Positions 1 to 12,841 of a DNA stretch of 64,000 nt are shown piece by piece. The number at the start of each line of letters is the position of its first letter. Position 1 is the stretch's first letter. Both the position numbers and the translations under genes were made by a program. A model generated the notes under the pieces. That model was given only the letters and a program-made list of their open reading frames with translations, did not search any database and was not told the DNA's origin. Location of the stretch: contig JACEVL010000130.1 in assembly GCA_020284085.1 (NCBI GenBank), positions 1,014,501 through 1,078,500 on the forward strand. Reading direction: 5' to 3'. The stretch comes from Aporrectodea caliginosa (taxonomy: Eukaryota; Annelida; Clitellata; Crassiclitellata; Lumbricidae).

Positions 1-163
1 CATGTTGCATTCCAAGGAAGATGTTAGCTAAAGTGACAATGGCATCTTTGACTCCAAGCTCAGCTGCCTGCTGTTCGTGGAACATTACAGCCGCAACATC
101 AAACGGTTCCAGCTGCCCACTGAAGCGACCAATCTCATGGTAGATGGCAAGATCATGATGTAT
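1..163 (-). CDS. EEF2K: EEF2K exon: start of SEL1-like repeats (cut by window edge)
   Basis: Acceptor tttcccag|ATACAT at 165-164. It opens IHHDLAIYHEIGRF, then VAAVMFHEQQAAELGVKDAIV and ends at the window edge in FLGMQH. The pattern of small and aromatic residues is that of the C-terminal SEL1-like helical repeats that bind eEF2 in this kinase. The rest of the repeats lies outside the window. Confidence 0.9.
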   Translation of the reverse strand, partial: MHHDLAIYHEIGRFSGQLEPFDVAAVMFHEQQAAELGVKDAIVTLANIFLGMQH

Positions 164-265
164 CTGGGAAAAGGAAACAAGAAAAGACCATGCCTCAAAA
201 AGCAGCACTTCCTTAACAGAAGACACTATAAACATCCGACACACAAACTGAAAATATGCTGAATG

Positions 266-353
266 CCACCATTGCGGAGCGCTACTGAATGGGCACGGCT
301 GTGAGTGGCGCTATATAAATTACTAATTACGTTACATTACAATTGCATTACAT
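266..353 (+). repeat. LINE/SINE 3' tail fragment
   Basis: GGAGCGCTACTGAATGG, then GTGGCGCTATATAAATTAC and a degenerate ATTAC-rich tail. This is the same 3' tail that ends the LINE near 13.5 kb and the SINE near 5.6 kb. It lies in an EEF2K intron. Confidence 0.55.
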
Positions 354-1272
354 AGCTTCTTCAATTCAAAATACAAGACAGCATTCAAAATACGAGACAT
401 TGAAATGTACAGAACTCAATATAAATGAAAAATATTACTTGAAACCGACATTTGAAGCAAAAAAACATGAAACACAGTTCCATCAATCAAAAACAAGAGA
501 CTGATCTTACAAAGTAACCTTCTGGAGTTTTACTGGCCTTTGCATTTTGCTATGGTGACGGTTCCGCTGTTGGAAGACTGTGTTTAGCAAAAGAGACAGC
601 CTATCAACCATAGGCTGTCTCTGTCTCCGTGGAATGACCGTGTGCATGTTGCCTGATTAAGACTTGGGTTTGGCGCACAGTCGGTCAATGCCTAGTGCAC
701 TACACACCAATAAAATAGAAGTTATCAATGCATGAAGGCTTTGCATCTGTACTACTGTAGGCTCATTCATACCTCAACCTTGACATATCAGCTGTTAAGT
801 GGACTGTAACTGTTCTTGTTGATCGATTCTGGTGAGCCATCACAACTGTGAAGGCTTACCTAATAGCACCCCAAGAGCCTCCAGACTGGTTATACCCAAT
901 CTTTTTCAAAGCAAAGGACTTTACTAACGACAACTGCAGGTCAACGGCACCTGGCCTTAATCTCATTTATTTTTCTTCCAGTTGTTCTTTATTTTAATGA
1001 CAAGCAATGTTCCTTGTAATCAACTGCAGTGTTGTAACTATTTCTACAATCCTTTAAGTTTTTAAAAATAGTTATAGGCCTATGTCAGAAGTGATAATCA
1101 GCAGTTTTAAAAACATTTGCAGGAAAAGCTGCACAAATAATATCCTGTTGTGGCACCCCTACAACAGGTTCATGTTACCCTTGGGTGTTGTGGCACCCCA
1201 GTTTGAAAAAACTGGGTTTATATTATAAATTTAAAGCAGTAATTGAAAGCATTAATGCTGCCCGATCATTAC
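354..1272. other. EEF2K intron, no recognised feature
   Basis: AT-rich intron sequence. A short inverted pair (AGAGACAGCCTATCAACC / ATAGGCTGTCTCTG) lies at 589-622 and could form a hairpin. Nothing else is recognised. Confidence 0.4.
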
Positions 1273-1398
1273 CTGGCCAAGAATCGAGTCTCCAAGTCGA
1301 TGTACATCTTGCAAACCACGGAGATCCATTTCAAACGCAACACTAGATGGGCGTGACAACATCTTTGAGGCCATGTGAAATCTCATTCTCTCTTCCTC
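1273..1398 (-). CDS. EEF2K: EEF2K exon: linker to C-terminal helical region
   Basis: 126 bases, 42 codons, phase 0 at both ends (cttacag|GAG; CAG|gtaatg). It encodes EEERMRFHMASKM and ends DVHRLGDSILGQ, matching the segment of EEF2K just before the conserved HLAMVRYHE-type repeat start. Confidence 0.85.
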
Positions 1399-3153
1399 CT
1401 GTAAGCATAAACATTAACTTGGTTTAGTCTAAATTGGCAAGAGTTGATTATATACTTATTAGCTTGGTAGGTGGGTCGGAAAGCAGGCTACTGTTTATTC
1501 AGCATTTGGCATTAGTTCCGGACTTACACTTTGCCACTGTCATAAGCCATCTTTAACACTTTAACGACGAGAGTGTACTAAAAGTGACTGGGAAACCAAT
1601 GCACCTCCTCGTTACGGAGTTAAGGAACTGATAGAAGTATTCTACCTTTGATGATGCTATGTAAAATAGATCAGCATCAGCAACAACGCAGAATAAACAA
1701 CATCTCTCAAGTCCCAGCTATACTCTTGAAAATAGCACTGCAACTCAGCAAGTAAGAAACTACTGTCAGATAAAAAGGAAGACAACTTTTAACCCATCCG
1801 GCGTTGTGTATGAAGGTTAAAACAACTGGTAAGGATTGATTCAGACACGCATAAAGGGTTTATTACCCAGATGCTTAAACATCACTCTTATGTTTGAATT
1901 TGGCATTTCATAAACTTATTCTTGTGACAATTTACTGACAAGAAATAACCTATCCAGATATATGAAACACATCTATGCAAAACAAAAAGAAGTAAAAAGT
2001 GTTCATACACCTCACAAATATTTATACCCGAAATACTTAGTTCAATAAAATCATGCTGAATGTTCAATAAATAGTCCAACACCGAGAGGAATCACCCAAA
2101 CACCGTCAAGTGAGAACACAGCAAAAGGTCCTTATGATTAAAAATCCCTGTCATGAACAGAAATGTTTACCCCTGCAAAACTCATGCAAAGCTCCATGAA
2201 ATGGAATCTGCTACTGAATTTCAGCAAACAAGCTGAAACTAATTGCAAGTTTTGAAATGCTACAATGAGATGCTTAATCAAAAATATTAATGACATGTTT
2301 AATAAGTACACTTCTGAGTAAACAGCCACACACTTAAAACCATTAAGGCAAAGCAGTGAGAACAAGAACACAGAAACAAGGGTTACAATAATTACTATTA
2401 TTATTATTAATTAAATTTGTAATGCGAACAAGAAATATCAAGTAATGGCATACTGATGACACGATATCGCCAAACGAATTCTACACAGACAAACATCACC
2501 AACATACTTGTACAGAAGCCAACTACAAACATCATACTGATGCACTAACACCAACATTCAATGCAGAGTGAAACTTCAATATATCAGATTTCCAAATACA
2601 AGATAATGGACTATGTTTCTAAGTAAAGACTCAGATTGGTTTCCAACCCATCTTCCTTACCCATCATGCATATTCTTTTGACCACTTGGATAGATACTAA
2701 ACAGCTAAATCTAAACAACTAAACCTAACTACAGGAACAGCATTTTGTCTGATCCTATTGATCGAATAAACAAGGATACAATACAAAACAATATTTATAA
2801 TTAGCTTTGTCAGATGGATTGTGATTATGGACTACAGTTTCACTTCAAACCAACAGATGCCTCAGGTATTTTGAAAATGGAGTTATTATATTGGATAATG
2901 CTCATGATTCCTCATTCAGCCGACGGATGCACAAAATTACTTGGCATTTGGCAAGTAATATAACTTACTTAGCAATACAGTAATCAATAACCTAATTAAT
3001 AAATAAACCAAATAAATATACTGATGAAGATGAAGTTCACACATAATACAGAGCACTCTGAGCTTCGTTACAAAGTTTTCAAAAATATTTTTCATATATC
3101 GTAAGAAAGCATGAATTTAGTAGCGTTAATCTCAGTGGGTTCAGACATCATAC
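1399..3153. other. EEF2K intron, no recognised feature
   Basis: About 1.75 kb of AT-rich intron without convincing coding or repeat signal on either strand. Confidence 0.4.
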
Positions 3154-3274
3154 CTCTGTCGCAGTGGCAGATGCACTGTCGTCAGATTCTGACAGGAACT
3201 GACGGTGGCGTCTGTACGATGGTGAAGAAGACGATGTTGTGTCAACTGACATCGGCTCCTCCTCAGGACCAGTT
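3154..3274 (-). CDS. EEF2K: EEF2K exon: Ser-rich regulatory linker
   Basis: 121 bases, acceptor gtgcag|A and donor GAG|gtatga. The first base completes the arginine codon split with the previous exon (AG|A). It encodes PEEEPMSVDTTSSSSPSYRR, then RQFLSESDDSASATATE. The acidic, Ser-rich composition fits the disordered EEF2K linker. No domain is seen. Confidence 0.82.
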
Positions 3275-3452
3275 CTGCACGTGCACATGGAGAACAGTGA
3301 TTAACAGAACAGACACCCAAAAACATAAAATTGACAACACAAAGATAAACTTATTAGATATCAGACAGAATACAATTGTCCTGTCTCCTCAACTTTTATA
3401 ATTGATGACAGCAGTTCACAATCATAAGGATTTAGTTTATAAGTGATAACTG

Positions 3453-3670
3453 TCAGGGATATGGTGTTGTAGTGGCATATTCTGTGCCTTGTAACCGGAG
3501 GGTCCCAAGTTTGAATCTACCTCAAGCCACTGGGTAGCGACCCTGGACAAGTTGCTCACCCACAATTGTCTGTGAGGAAGACAATGGGAAACCACCTCAC
3601 TCATCTCATCCCCAGGTGACATAAAAGCCAAAGGACTTGCTTTGGGCAGAGAACACATCATTATCAATTG
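3453..3670 (+). repeat. tRNA-derived SINE (diverged copy)
   Basis: A tRNA-like head (GGTGTTGTAGTGGCATATTC, then AAGTTTGAATCTACCTC in the box B position) is followed by the body GACCCTGGACAAGTTGCTCACC. It is clearly related to the SINE at 5402 but more diverged. It lies in an EEF2K intron; the ends are approximate. Confidence 0.6.
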
Positions 3671-3907
3671 TGTCATAAAAATTTACTTTAGGAGTATTTA
3701 CAAATCATGCTATTGCAACAGTGTTTTTTTACAGCACAGGTCCCAAATAAAACTACCAACATAACAGGAAATGTGCACTGCATTGGAAAAAGCTTAGCAG
3801 GAACATTGACTACTATGGGATAAAATCATTAAAAACATTTCCAGTATAATCATCTTCAAAGTAGAATTTATAGTAGTGCATAATTCTGGAAGCCCCATCC
3901 AGTTTAC

Positions 3908-4080
3908 CTGCCACAATATTCGCTGTTGCTATCATCTTCCACGTTTCCAGACAGTGCAGAGGAAGCTGAGGAAATGGTGCGAGTGCGATGATTAAAAAAT
4001 GCTGTCAGGTCAAAGTTCTCTGTTGGAGACATACTTCTACACATCTCTTCCACTCCACGCACTCTGGTCTGCGCACTGGT
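3908..4080 (-). CDS. EEF2K: EEF2K exon: start of regulatory linker
   Basis: 173 bases from acceptor ttgtag|ACC to donor GGCAG|gtaaac, leaving phase 2. It encodes a segment with VRGVEEMCRS and a Ser/Thr-rich stretch with RTRTISSASS. In known EEF2K the matching linker carries phosphorylation sites that regulate activity; here that is inference from position and composition. Confidence 0.85.
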
Positions 4081-4171
4081 CTACAATTAAAGCAACATGA
4101 CACACATGTATACACACAACCCGTTTCTCCAGTCACTGCTCCAAGTTTACTACTGTTGCACTCCATTATGT

Positions 4172-4432
4172 TCAGCCATGGACCACGAGCCCTTCAGCCA
4201 TAGTCCATACGTCCTCTCTTGATCTCAGCCATTGTCCACGACTTCTTCTTTGGTCTCAGCCATTGTCCATGACTTCTTCTTTGGTCTCAGCCATTGTCCA
4301 CAAGTTTCTTCCTTGGTCTCAGCCATAGTCCACGACTCCTTCTTTCGTCTCACTCATAGTCCATAAGTCCTTTATTGGTCTCTGCCATAGTCTACAAGTC
4401 CTTCATTGGTCTTAGTCTTCCACAAGTCCACT
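4172..4432 (+). repeat. Tandem repeat, about 39-bp unit
   Basis: About six to seven imperfect copies of a unit read as TCAGCCATTGTCCACGACTT plus CTTCTTTGG. It is intronic in EEF2K, with no sign of function. Confidence 0.75.
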
Positions 4433-4548
4433 GAAATGCAGATGTCAACTTTACATTTAATTAAATTTGAAAGAAGTTCAGTTCAAAATTTAACAACATT
4501 TTAAAACTATGCCTTCAAATTATGACCAGCTGTGCATAAATTACTCAC

Positions 4549-4809
4549 CTGTTGCTTGATGAAATCTCTCTGGCAGTTCTTTTCACTCGGTGCCAAATCA
4601 AACGTGGATAAACCGAGCGAATCGCAGATGCAATTGCAAATATGTGAATGGAAAAACAGTGCCATTCCTCTAGTTCCAAGGTTCCCGTCTCCATATCCCT
4701 TACCATCAGATGTGTGAATCTGTGGATCAGTCCAGAGATCACCCACCCCTTGAACGTCGACGACAATCATCTTATGGCTAGATCGTTCAAATGTGAAGTG
4801 ACTGAAAGC
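4549..4809 (-). CDS. EEF2K: EEF2K exon: alpha-kinase catalytic and zinc-binding C-lobe
   Basis: 261 bases, 87 codons, phase 0 at both ends (tttcag|GCT; CAG|gtgagt). It contains the catalytic region VVDVQGVGDLWTDPQIHT, the glycine-rich GDGNLGTRGMALFF and the zinc-site pattern HSHICNCIC that holds the C-lobe together in alpha-kinases. All the family's key positions appear intact, so the kinase looks functional as far as this exon shows. Confidence 0.94.
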
Positions 4810-5401
4810 CTGAAATATTGCAATGTAAATTATGCCCTCAAATTATGATCTAGCATAGAATCACTTCTTAAATCAACCTGTCAGTCAAACCTTCCCTCAA
4901 TCCACACACCATTCAGTCACATAATCTTTGATTAAAGTAATGCAACAAACAGGTATTGTATTGAATATGAAAACTTGTAAAGTGCCTCTTACAGTGTAAG
5001 CTATTCAGAGGCACTCTCAGCATGGAAGACCTGAGGGAATAGGAAAGATTTAACAGTGAATAGGAATGGAATATCTTAGCATGGATAGAAGGGGAGTTCA
5101 TTCCACGAGGCAGGACCCACAAAGCAAAAGCATGATGTTGGGCCACAGCGATCCTTGCCCAAGGGACAAAGATATCAAGACGATCTGTGAAGCTAAGGGA
5201 CCAAAGGGAGATGGTAGAGGAGGACTTACACATAAGATCACAGAGGTACTTAGGAGCCTGACCCATCTGGGTTCTGGAGACCAACAGCAAGATCTTGTAT
5301 CAAATTCGAGAGGTAACAGGGAACCAATGCAGTTCATTTGTCAAAGGTATACATTATCCTACTTAGAACTCTTTAAACACATTACTCTGATTCAACCTTG
5401 T

Positions 5402-5636
5402 GGGGCGCGGTGGTGTAGAGGTATGTTCGGTGCCTTGCAGCCGGAGGGTTGCGGGTTCGAATCCACCTCAAGCCGCCGCGCATAGGGACCCTGGGCAAGT
5501 CCTTCACTCGCAATTGCTCATGCGCTTCGGCGTGAAACTCCGATTCAGTGTCCGCGCTGTATTCGGGAGCGCCTCTGAGTATAAATCTTGAAGAGGTGCT
5601 ATATAAATATCTGAAATGAATGAATGAATGAATGAA
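5402..5636 (+). repeat. tRNA-derived SINE with LINE-like 3' tail
   Basis: The head has box A-like (GTGGTGTAGAGG) and box B (GGGTTCGAATCC) pol III promoter elements. The body follows, and the tail (GGGAGCGCCTCTGAGTA, then GTGCTATATAAAT and five GAAT units) matches the 3' end of the LINE at 13538-13610. This is the hallmark of a SINE that borrows a LINE's reverse transcriptase through a shared 3' end. It lies in an EEF2K intron. Confidence 0.75.
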
Positions 5637-5798
5637 CCTCACCCAAATGTTAACATACATTTCAATACAATCAGCATAATTATAGTTAATTAAAATCTAT
5701 CAAATTTGTCCATAAATAAGAAAGCTCCACCGACAAAAGTTTACACTCATGACTGGAAACTTATTCTGTAGTTATGAAGATTTAACAGACAAGTTTAC

Positions 5799-5945
5799 CT
5801 GAGGAGTGAGTCTAAGGTTCTCTTCAACAAATCCCGAGTTGGAATTGTACTTTGTGTACTGTCCATCGATGAAGTGCTCCAGGTGAAATAGCGGGCAATC
5901 AGGACGGTTCTTAAATTCTAGAATGGACATCTGCAGTATGTCCAC
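5799..5945 (-). CDS. EEF2K: EEF2K exon: alpha-kinase middle segment
   Basis: 147 bases, 49 codons, phase 0 at both ends, acceptor tatag|GTGGAC and donor CAG|gtaaac. It encodes VDILQMSILEF, then FHLEHFIDGQYTKYNSNSGFV and LRLTPQ, the alpha-kinase core strand-turn region found in EEF2K. Confidence 0.92.
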
Positions 5946-6483
5946 CTATAACAGCAAGAGAAGAGGAATAGCTGTAAAAAGGGGCAAGGCAAATATGCAC
6001 ATTTATTACACTATTGTGCGGCATAGGCATCTATTCAGTAGCATAGTGGGCATGTAATGTTCACACCAATGACACTAAAAGCTCCTTGTACACAATTGTG
6101 CCTCTTATTCAAACAAGTCCTAACTTGGTGTACATAGCAAGTACAATACACAAAACATAAATGAATAGAAAAATTAATGCACAAACAAATATCTTTAAAC
6201 AATAAGTTGTCAGAGGCAACCAACAAAATACACAGACAAGTTTAATGGCTGTCATACATTACACCAAACCTCTAACATATGCAGCCCAGTTCAATACAGT
6301 GTTGTCCAAACTCAGAACTCTTGTGCATTAACTTGTTTACTAATGTTGCTGGCCTTTCAATCCCACTGACCTAGAAGTTCAACTGTTCGGTGGATGCAGA
6401 CTGCAGATTGTTGCTTCATTGTGAAGCAAGCACCAGTTGTGCTACGGTAAAAAAATTGCTGAGCAGCACTATACAAATATTCT

Positions 6484-7676
6484 CAGGGCCGTAGCAAGCT
6501 ATCATTGTGCCCTGTGCCAAGCGTAAATCTAGCCCCCCACCCCTCAAAGATCAACTTAACCATTAACGACCAAATTTTTTATCTCGAATATAATAGAAGG
6601 TTTTATATTTTAAAGAAAACAGAAACGAAGTTTCTGTGCATCTATTAACATTTCATTTTAGTCACTTCAGATTTATTTGGCTGTTGAAGGGACTTTGAGG
6701 ACAGGGAGGTTTGGGAAAGTTCCATGAGGAAAGGGTTTGACTTCCCTCTGGTTCGATTTCCAACCGTAAGGCATGGGTGTCCCATCGTGTAACCAACATG
6801 GGATTTATGAAGCAGGCGTGCGTCTCTACACGGCCTTGCCCATACGGTAACTTGTATAAGCTTAGTGCCACCATAGCTGCTGTCTTTCAGCTCTTCAGAT
6901 ACTAGGTCGCTCTGATTGGGCTCCTCGTCCCAACACCAGTACTTTCATTATCGGTCTGGGTTTCACTCCCTGTCTTAGCACCTACTATCATCGCTCCATA
7001 GCACTTCTGCCTGTTCTTCTTGCCGCTGTAAACTTATAGCCTTCTGGATTAAATCATCTAGCTCTGCATTAGCTGGCACTGACAACTCAACAAGAGTCAA
7101 CATCCGCCATTTCGCTAGTTCTGAATATTGTTTAATTAGAAGAAATTCACAGTAGATACTGGATAGCGGTTTCCACATCCAATTTATACGCGAAAATTAT
7201 TTATCAGTTAGCTGTCTTTTCCTAAATTAAAGTTTCATAAGGATCAAATTAGCTAACGTCCATTCAATATCAATGCATTTTTTTCAGTAAGCAGAGGCGG
7301 TACATGCAAATCATCTAAGACCCCCTTTTCCGTGCCTCGCCTCGTTTCATAGGCTAATCTACGTGCCTAAAGAACCGCGTTCTTTCGCTCACTTTTCCAC
7401 CAATCACAGCGCATTATCGCAAGAGCCCTTTCCCCGCGTAAATATCCACCAATCACGGCAATTCGTTCTATTTGGCTTCTGCGCCCATTTCGATCTATGC
7501 CAGATTTTTAAATTGGTATTATTTAATTTTATTACATTTATTTAATTTATAATCTATATTTCACATTTCAAGATCAAGTAATTATTAATTAAATCATTCC
7601 GCCTCAAAATTTGCGCCCCCTCTTGAGTTGCGCCCTGTGCCGTGGCACCGTTGGCACATGCCTCGCTACGGCCCTG
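6484..7676. mobile_element. hAT-like non-autonomous transposon, 8-bp TSD
   Basis: The termini are inverted: CAGGGCCGTAGCAAGC on the left, and the right end read in reverse is CAGGGCCGTAGCGAGGC. Both ends also share a GTGCCCTGTGCC-type internal block. The flanks are direct repeats AATATTCT (6476-6483 and 7677-7684), an 8-bp target duplication. CAGGG ends plus 8 bp fit the hAT superfamily. No intact transposase is present; the 1.19-kb interior has only short frames. Inserted in an EEF2K intron. Confidence 0.8.
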
Positions 7677-7684
7677 AATATTCT

Positions 7685-8886
7685 ATTAAAATTACAATTA
7701 CAATGTTGATACAGAAGTTACTAGATTAAAATACAAGAAGACTGTTTTCACTTCTAAACTTCTGTAAATTAGATTACAATATAGTGTAAGAAAATTGAAT
7801 TTCATACAACTACAAATGGTAGCAAAGCATGCATTGACTTTGAACAGGCATTTGCATTCACGATAATTAACACATGGTCTCTGAGGTTACACAGAGTTCT
7901 AAAATGCGATCGATGTCATTGTTCCACGATATCCCAGGTATTTGAGGAGAAAATTCACTGTGTTAGTAACTCAAATTCATTGTGTTGTAAATTCATTGTG
8001 TTAGAAACACAATGGACCCTGCACCATCAAAGGGCATTAGGTGCTTGTAGTGGTCCTTGAAACTCACAATACATGTCTATACACCAATCTAAACTTATTT
8101 TTACACTAATGCAAATAACCTGGCTTTAAAAATAGGTATCATATAAGTCAAGCATCTGCACGAGAGGTTTAAAATATTGAGTAAATATTGAGCCCAGCTA
8201 CTCAGCCATTTTGACAGCCATTCTGAGTGGGTACTCAGCTACCTATCACTCTGTCATTGAATAATAAAACACTCGTCCAAAAGGCCATTATATATACACT
8301 TATTCAACGTCAGCCATCAATGGCTGATGGGTGTCTGGCACTCTCCTACACCTTAAGATGCCTTCATGGCCAGCAGACTGAAACATATTTCACAATTTCT
8401 GTGTTGTTAACTGCTAGTCCCGACCTCCATAGTACTACAATATTGTCATCCATATAACTCAGTCTGTTCATTCTGACAACATGTCATTGAGTGGGCTGCA
8501 GGAGAAGAGTTAAGCAGTCATCCTATCCATGAGACCATAACGTCTTTCAGCCATCTAATGCAAGCAATAGCACATTAATTTCTATTAACTCCTAGAGAAA
8601 AAAGACATTTGTTACTCTATGTACTTAACTGATAACTGCAGCCTGCAACCTACAGCTCCCACTTGATGGCTTTACATGCAAGACAAAACTACCTGTTGCT
8701 AAGCCATGAGACCCTCATTAATAAAGCAATCAATTTATCATGCTTTTCTGGCCAGTTTTTGAGTTAATCCCTTCACAACCTGGCTGGTTGTTTTTTTGCA
8801 ATGGGATTAGGTCAACCAGGCACCTGCTGAAGTACCTGATCCACACAAAGCTGGCTATCAGTGCAGCTAATGGCATGGTGGATTAC
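7685..8886. other. EEF2K intron, no recognised feature
   Basis: AT-rich intron up to the exon ending at 8887. No repeat or coding signal that I can support. Confidence 0.4.
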
Positions 8887-9058
8887 CTTTTTCGGTGGTT
8901 TGTGTCTATTGTACTCTTCTCCCCAGAGCTTAGCATCCATCTGGAGACGTACATCCTCAAAGTAAACCTCTCGGTTGACCTTCTCCATGTAACTCTTGGC
9001 AACATAGTTGTGTGCCTGCTCAGTCCAGTCGCCTGCATGCGTCTTTGACAACTTCTTC
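8887..9058 (-). CDS. EEF2K: EEF2K exon: alpha-kinase N-lobe
   Basis: The exon runs from an acceptor (gatag|GAAGAAG) to a donor (AAG|gtaatc). It is 172 bases: one base completing a codon, then 57 codons. It encodes the alpha-kinase N-lobe segment with THAGDW, the YVAKSY stretch whose lysine corresponds to the ATP-binding lysine of the family, VYFEDVRLQM and LWGEEYNRHKPP. It needs a phase-2 donor upstream, which the phase-0 exon at 13722 does not supply; this implies the missing small exon. Confidence 0.93.
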
Positions 9059-12000
9059 CTATCAACAAATTAATATCAACATTATCTACCTTTATTCAAA
9101 CTTTGTAGCAATATTGATCATGCAAATACACCTATATGCAGTTGTATTTAGATGTTTTTTCATGAGCTGCAGTGCAAGAGGAATGATTTTTTACTGGGAT
9201 TAACATTTTAGTGGATTTTACAACAACAGAATTAAATATTCGCTTAATATACAAATACTGAATTGCTGATGAATATAAAGTCAAGCACTTGAAACATGAT
9301 GCAACTTTAGTGGAAAGTCCAACTGTAAAAACGAAAACTCGGCAAACTTTGACCAACAATATTTCAAAAACAAAGCAGTGGGACATAGACTGTCCAGAGA
9401 TGTGTAGATTATGCAAGACTATCAGTGAAATAACAGCTGTAGATATACAGCCTTATTCCATCGTTGAGGATTGTGGCTTCAGAAATTCTTTTTAGAGTGA
9501 GTTATATTAACATTTTTTAAATGTACATGCACTCGTGCTTAGTTTTAAATCATGCCCCGCTATTTCGTTACCTAATATTCTTATTCAGACGAATAGAAAA
9601 ATGCTATTCGGTACAGCTCTAGTAGGCAGCACTCCAATAAACTTCTAACAATAATAATCTACAACAATGTCAGATTCTCACACTAATGATGAACACCAAT
9701 AAAATAAATAGGGGCAAAATGTTTAATTATCTGTCTCAAAAAGATAAAAATTAGATATCTTGGGAGCATAAAGAAACCAGTCTTTAGCCTTCAAGATAAA
9801 AATGGACCAGCCAAGCAGCTAAATGAGTCCTCAAGCCAGCAGACAGCAAGCAGGCAGCCAGCCAGCCAGGCAAGCATCAGATGAGAGCCATTTTTATCTG
9901 TGCAGATATGCTACACAACCCAACCAAACAACTATACCAGGTTTTTTATCCAGGTCCCACAAGTCCTCATTCCCTTCTCCTCTGAATCCAAACCAATTAC
10001 ATACTGTTCCTCCTTTTATCAATTTTCCTTAGGGGCTGTCCATAAATGACTTCATGCTTTTGGGCACAATATTGACCCCAAGCTGTGTTACAGTTTAGGC
10101 ATTATCATTAAGCAGTTCACTGCTGCATAATCACATTACATCACACAAGTCTGACCCCCTCTGGACGTGAAGTGATTTACGGACGGCCCCTTATGCTTCA
10201 ACAAATCTATAGTAGCAATTCTATGAGTACCATAATGCAATAAATGTTAAAAATTTCCTTATAGCAGCTATAAGTGCTTCTCATTGTCAGCCTTGTCATA
10301 CAAGCCATTAAATGTTCACTTAAGCATAGATCTATCACTCAAAATACCCATAAAATCAAAGCAAGATGACTCGCAATTCATACACAGAGGTTTGACTTCA
10401 ACATAATTACCATAGGGCTGAGCAAGAATTCAATCCTGAGGCCACTTAAAATCTAATTTTTTTACTAAATAATGATCACTTGAGTAACTTATAAAATAAT
10501 AAAGGTAATTAATCAAGGTTTACAACATATCCTTATTAAATCTATAGGTGGATTACCCACCATATCCAACTCTGTGCAACATAAGCTAATAGGCCAATAG
10601 ACAGCCAACGGACCCATTTACAGGACACAAAGATCTATTGATTTGAACTCTGTGGGCCGAAAGCAGTGTAAATGAGGCTACCATGACCAGGATGCTTTGA
10701 ACCATAAAATGCACATAAAACACTTGGTCTCCATAATATAGAGCGGATCCTTAGAAGTCAGTAGCTACAACCAAGAGTTCTTCTGATATAATGTCTTGAT
10801 GAGCTACACATGCAAACCAACTCAAAAGCAACAAAGGATGCTAAGTTCAGACTTCACATATGTCATACTTCAGTCAGGGTTCACACATAATAATGCTTAC
10901 GTACCGGCAGAGTTCATATACATATACTGTGCGACCATGTAGTAGTGTTATTCTAAATAGTGCCTTATTTAGTTTTATTTCATTTCATTTGTGTTTTGTT
11001 CTATTTTATTTCTTTTGTCATAATTTTGTCATAATTTTGTCATAATCTTGTCATAAAATGTGTCTCTGTTTACTTTGGTTCTGATTTATGTGCTCTATAT
11101 CATGATGATAATGTTTCATGTATGAAATGTCCAATGTATAATACTAAAACTATTCGGACTCAGCTGCCTGTTAGTATAATTTAATCTGGATCTGTGTGAC
11201 ACTAAACGTTGACTGAAATGAACCAGGTACTAGGGGCCATGGTGATATAAGCTTTTAGCTTTTTCCTGGCTTCCTGTTGCACAGTGACTGAACTGTTTCT
11301 CTCATGATGTATATTGTTATCTGTTCTGTTGTCTGATGCAATAAATAAATAAATAAATAAACCTAGAGGCCTAGTTTAAGCAGCCAAGAAAGATGCACAG
11401 CTGTATAATGCACAGCGCTGTCTCTTTCAGGGATACATCTACAGCTCTCTGTGTTACTACAGCAATGACAAAACAGATGCAGCAGAAGTCTTAACAAAAG
11501 TCAAATTATTCAGGGCTGTAGCCTACCTAATGAACAAGAAACTTCATCCAAACAATACTAAACAGTTTCAGTTAAATCCAATTCTGCTAAAACTATCTCT
11601 CAATTTGCTTCATGCCACACGTGCGCCTTTCTTTTTATTTATAAAACAAACAAAATGTCTCAAAATGTCTTAAACAATAGAGTCATTTACAGCAATGCAA
11701 TCACAGTGTACACCATTTACTCCAGAATGTGTACACATAATTCACACAAGTTCATCGTTTAGTGTGGAGAAAGTATCACAAAGTTGTCAGACGTCCTTGT
11801 CTCTTGGTATGCACAAAAGCACAACTCTCATATCACATCTATCAAAGTGCACTGGCACAAAAGAAAAAATCCGTACATTCAGAAATGGGTGTGTTTTGAA
11901 GTACAAAGTAAGCAGCACACTCACATGCGATAACAAGTTCTCATCGCTCCATGATTGAATGGCTAAAACAAGATATCAATAAAATACATCAATCATTATT

Positions 12001-12841
12001 ATCTTACAACAAACATAACAAGGCACAGGCCACAAAGTTTAAGAGACCAGAGAATACCATCACAATATTATTTACATCTCTATACTAATAAAAGTGCTAT
12101 CTGAACCCACTAAAAACTGACACGGGGCCTAATGTGGCTGGCAAACTTACCAAAATAAATTTATGTAGTATCGTCAGAAGCAAGCAAATTCTAGGAAGCT
12201 ACTTCTAGGATGCTTCACACTCAAAGTTCTGTAATACATGTATTCAAAGTAATCAAAGTAATAACACCTTACTACTTATAACAGGCCTGCTATGATGATG
12301 AAGGTAAGTTATGAAAAAGCACTCACTCATTTATAACTATGAGTGCCAAAAGTTTAGTTTATACAGCTAAGGTAACAGAGTCCAATATAAGTGTATACCT
12401 TAATACTCATCAGTCCATCATTGTGTAAAAATAATATTTAAATGTTTTAACTAGGCTGTGCAAATTCCATATAGAAACATTACTAAATGTATTTACTAGG
12501 AAATTTATGCAAAATAACCTATATAATTTGTAGATACTTTTCTAAGGGGTCAAATTCAGTTTAAATAAAACTGTCGCACTTCCAAAATTAAAGATTTGAA
12601 ACACTTGTTTAGTTCAGTGCTACTCAATCTATCAATATCCTCAAGACTTGACAGCAGTCAATTTCACACAATAACAGAATTAAAATCCTGGACACCGAGA
12701 CAAGCGGCAATCACATTAGTAATTAACCACCCTAAAATTGAAATTTAATTTAAATGCATGCGAAACTACTCCCCAGGATTTTAATAAAACCAGCTCTGAG
12801 ATTACTAGGTTAAAAGAAAGTCAATTGAGACAAATCTTAAT
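9059..12841. other. EEF2K large intron
   Basis: A short CAGC/CAGG-rich stretch lies near 9835-9870. A block at about 10940-11362 ends in an AAAT microsatellite (11339-11362) and resembles a LINE 3' UTR. A microexon of about 38 nt is expected somewhere between 9058 and 13722, but scanning for reverse-strand codons of its conserved core gave no match. Confidence 0.4.
10940..11362 (+). repeat. LINE 3' UTR-like block with AAAT tail
   Basis: Non-coding sequence ending in about six AAAT units, as several LINE families end. No reverse transcriptase reading frame precedes it, so this rests on the tail and the general look only. Confidence 0.3.
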
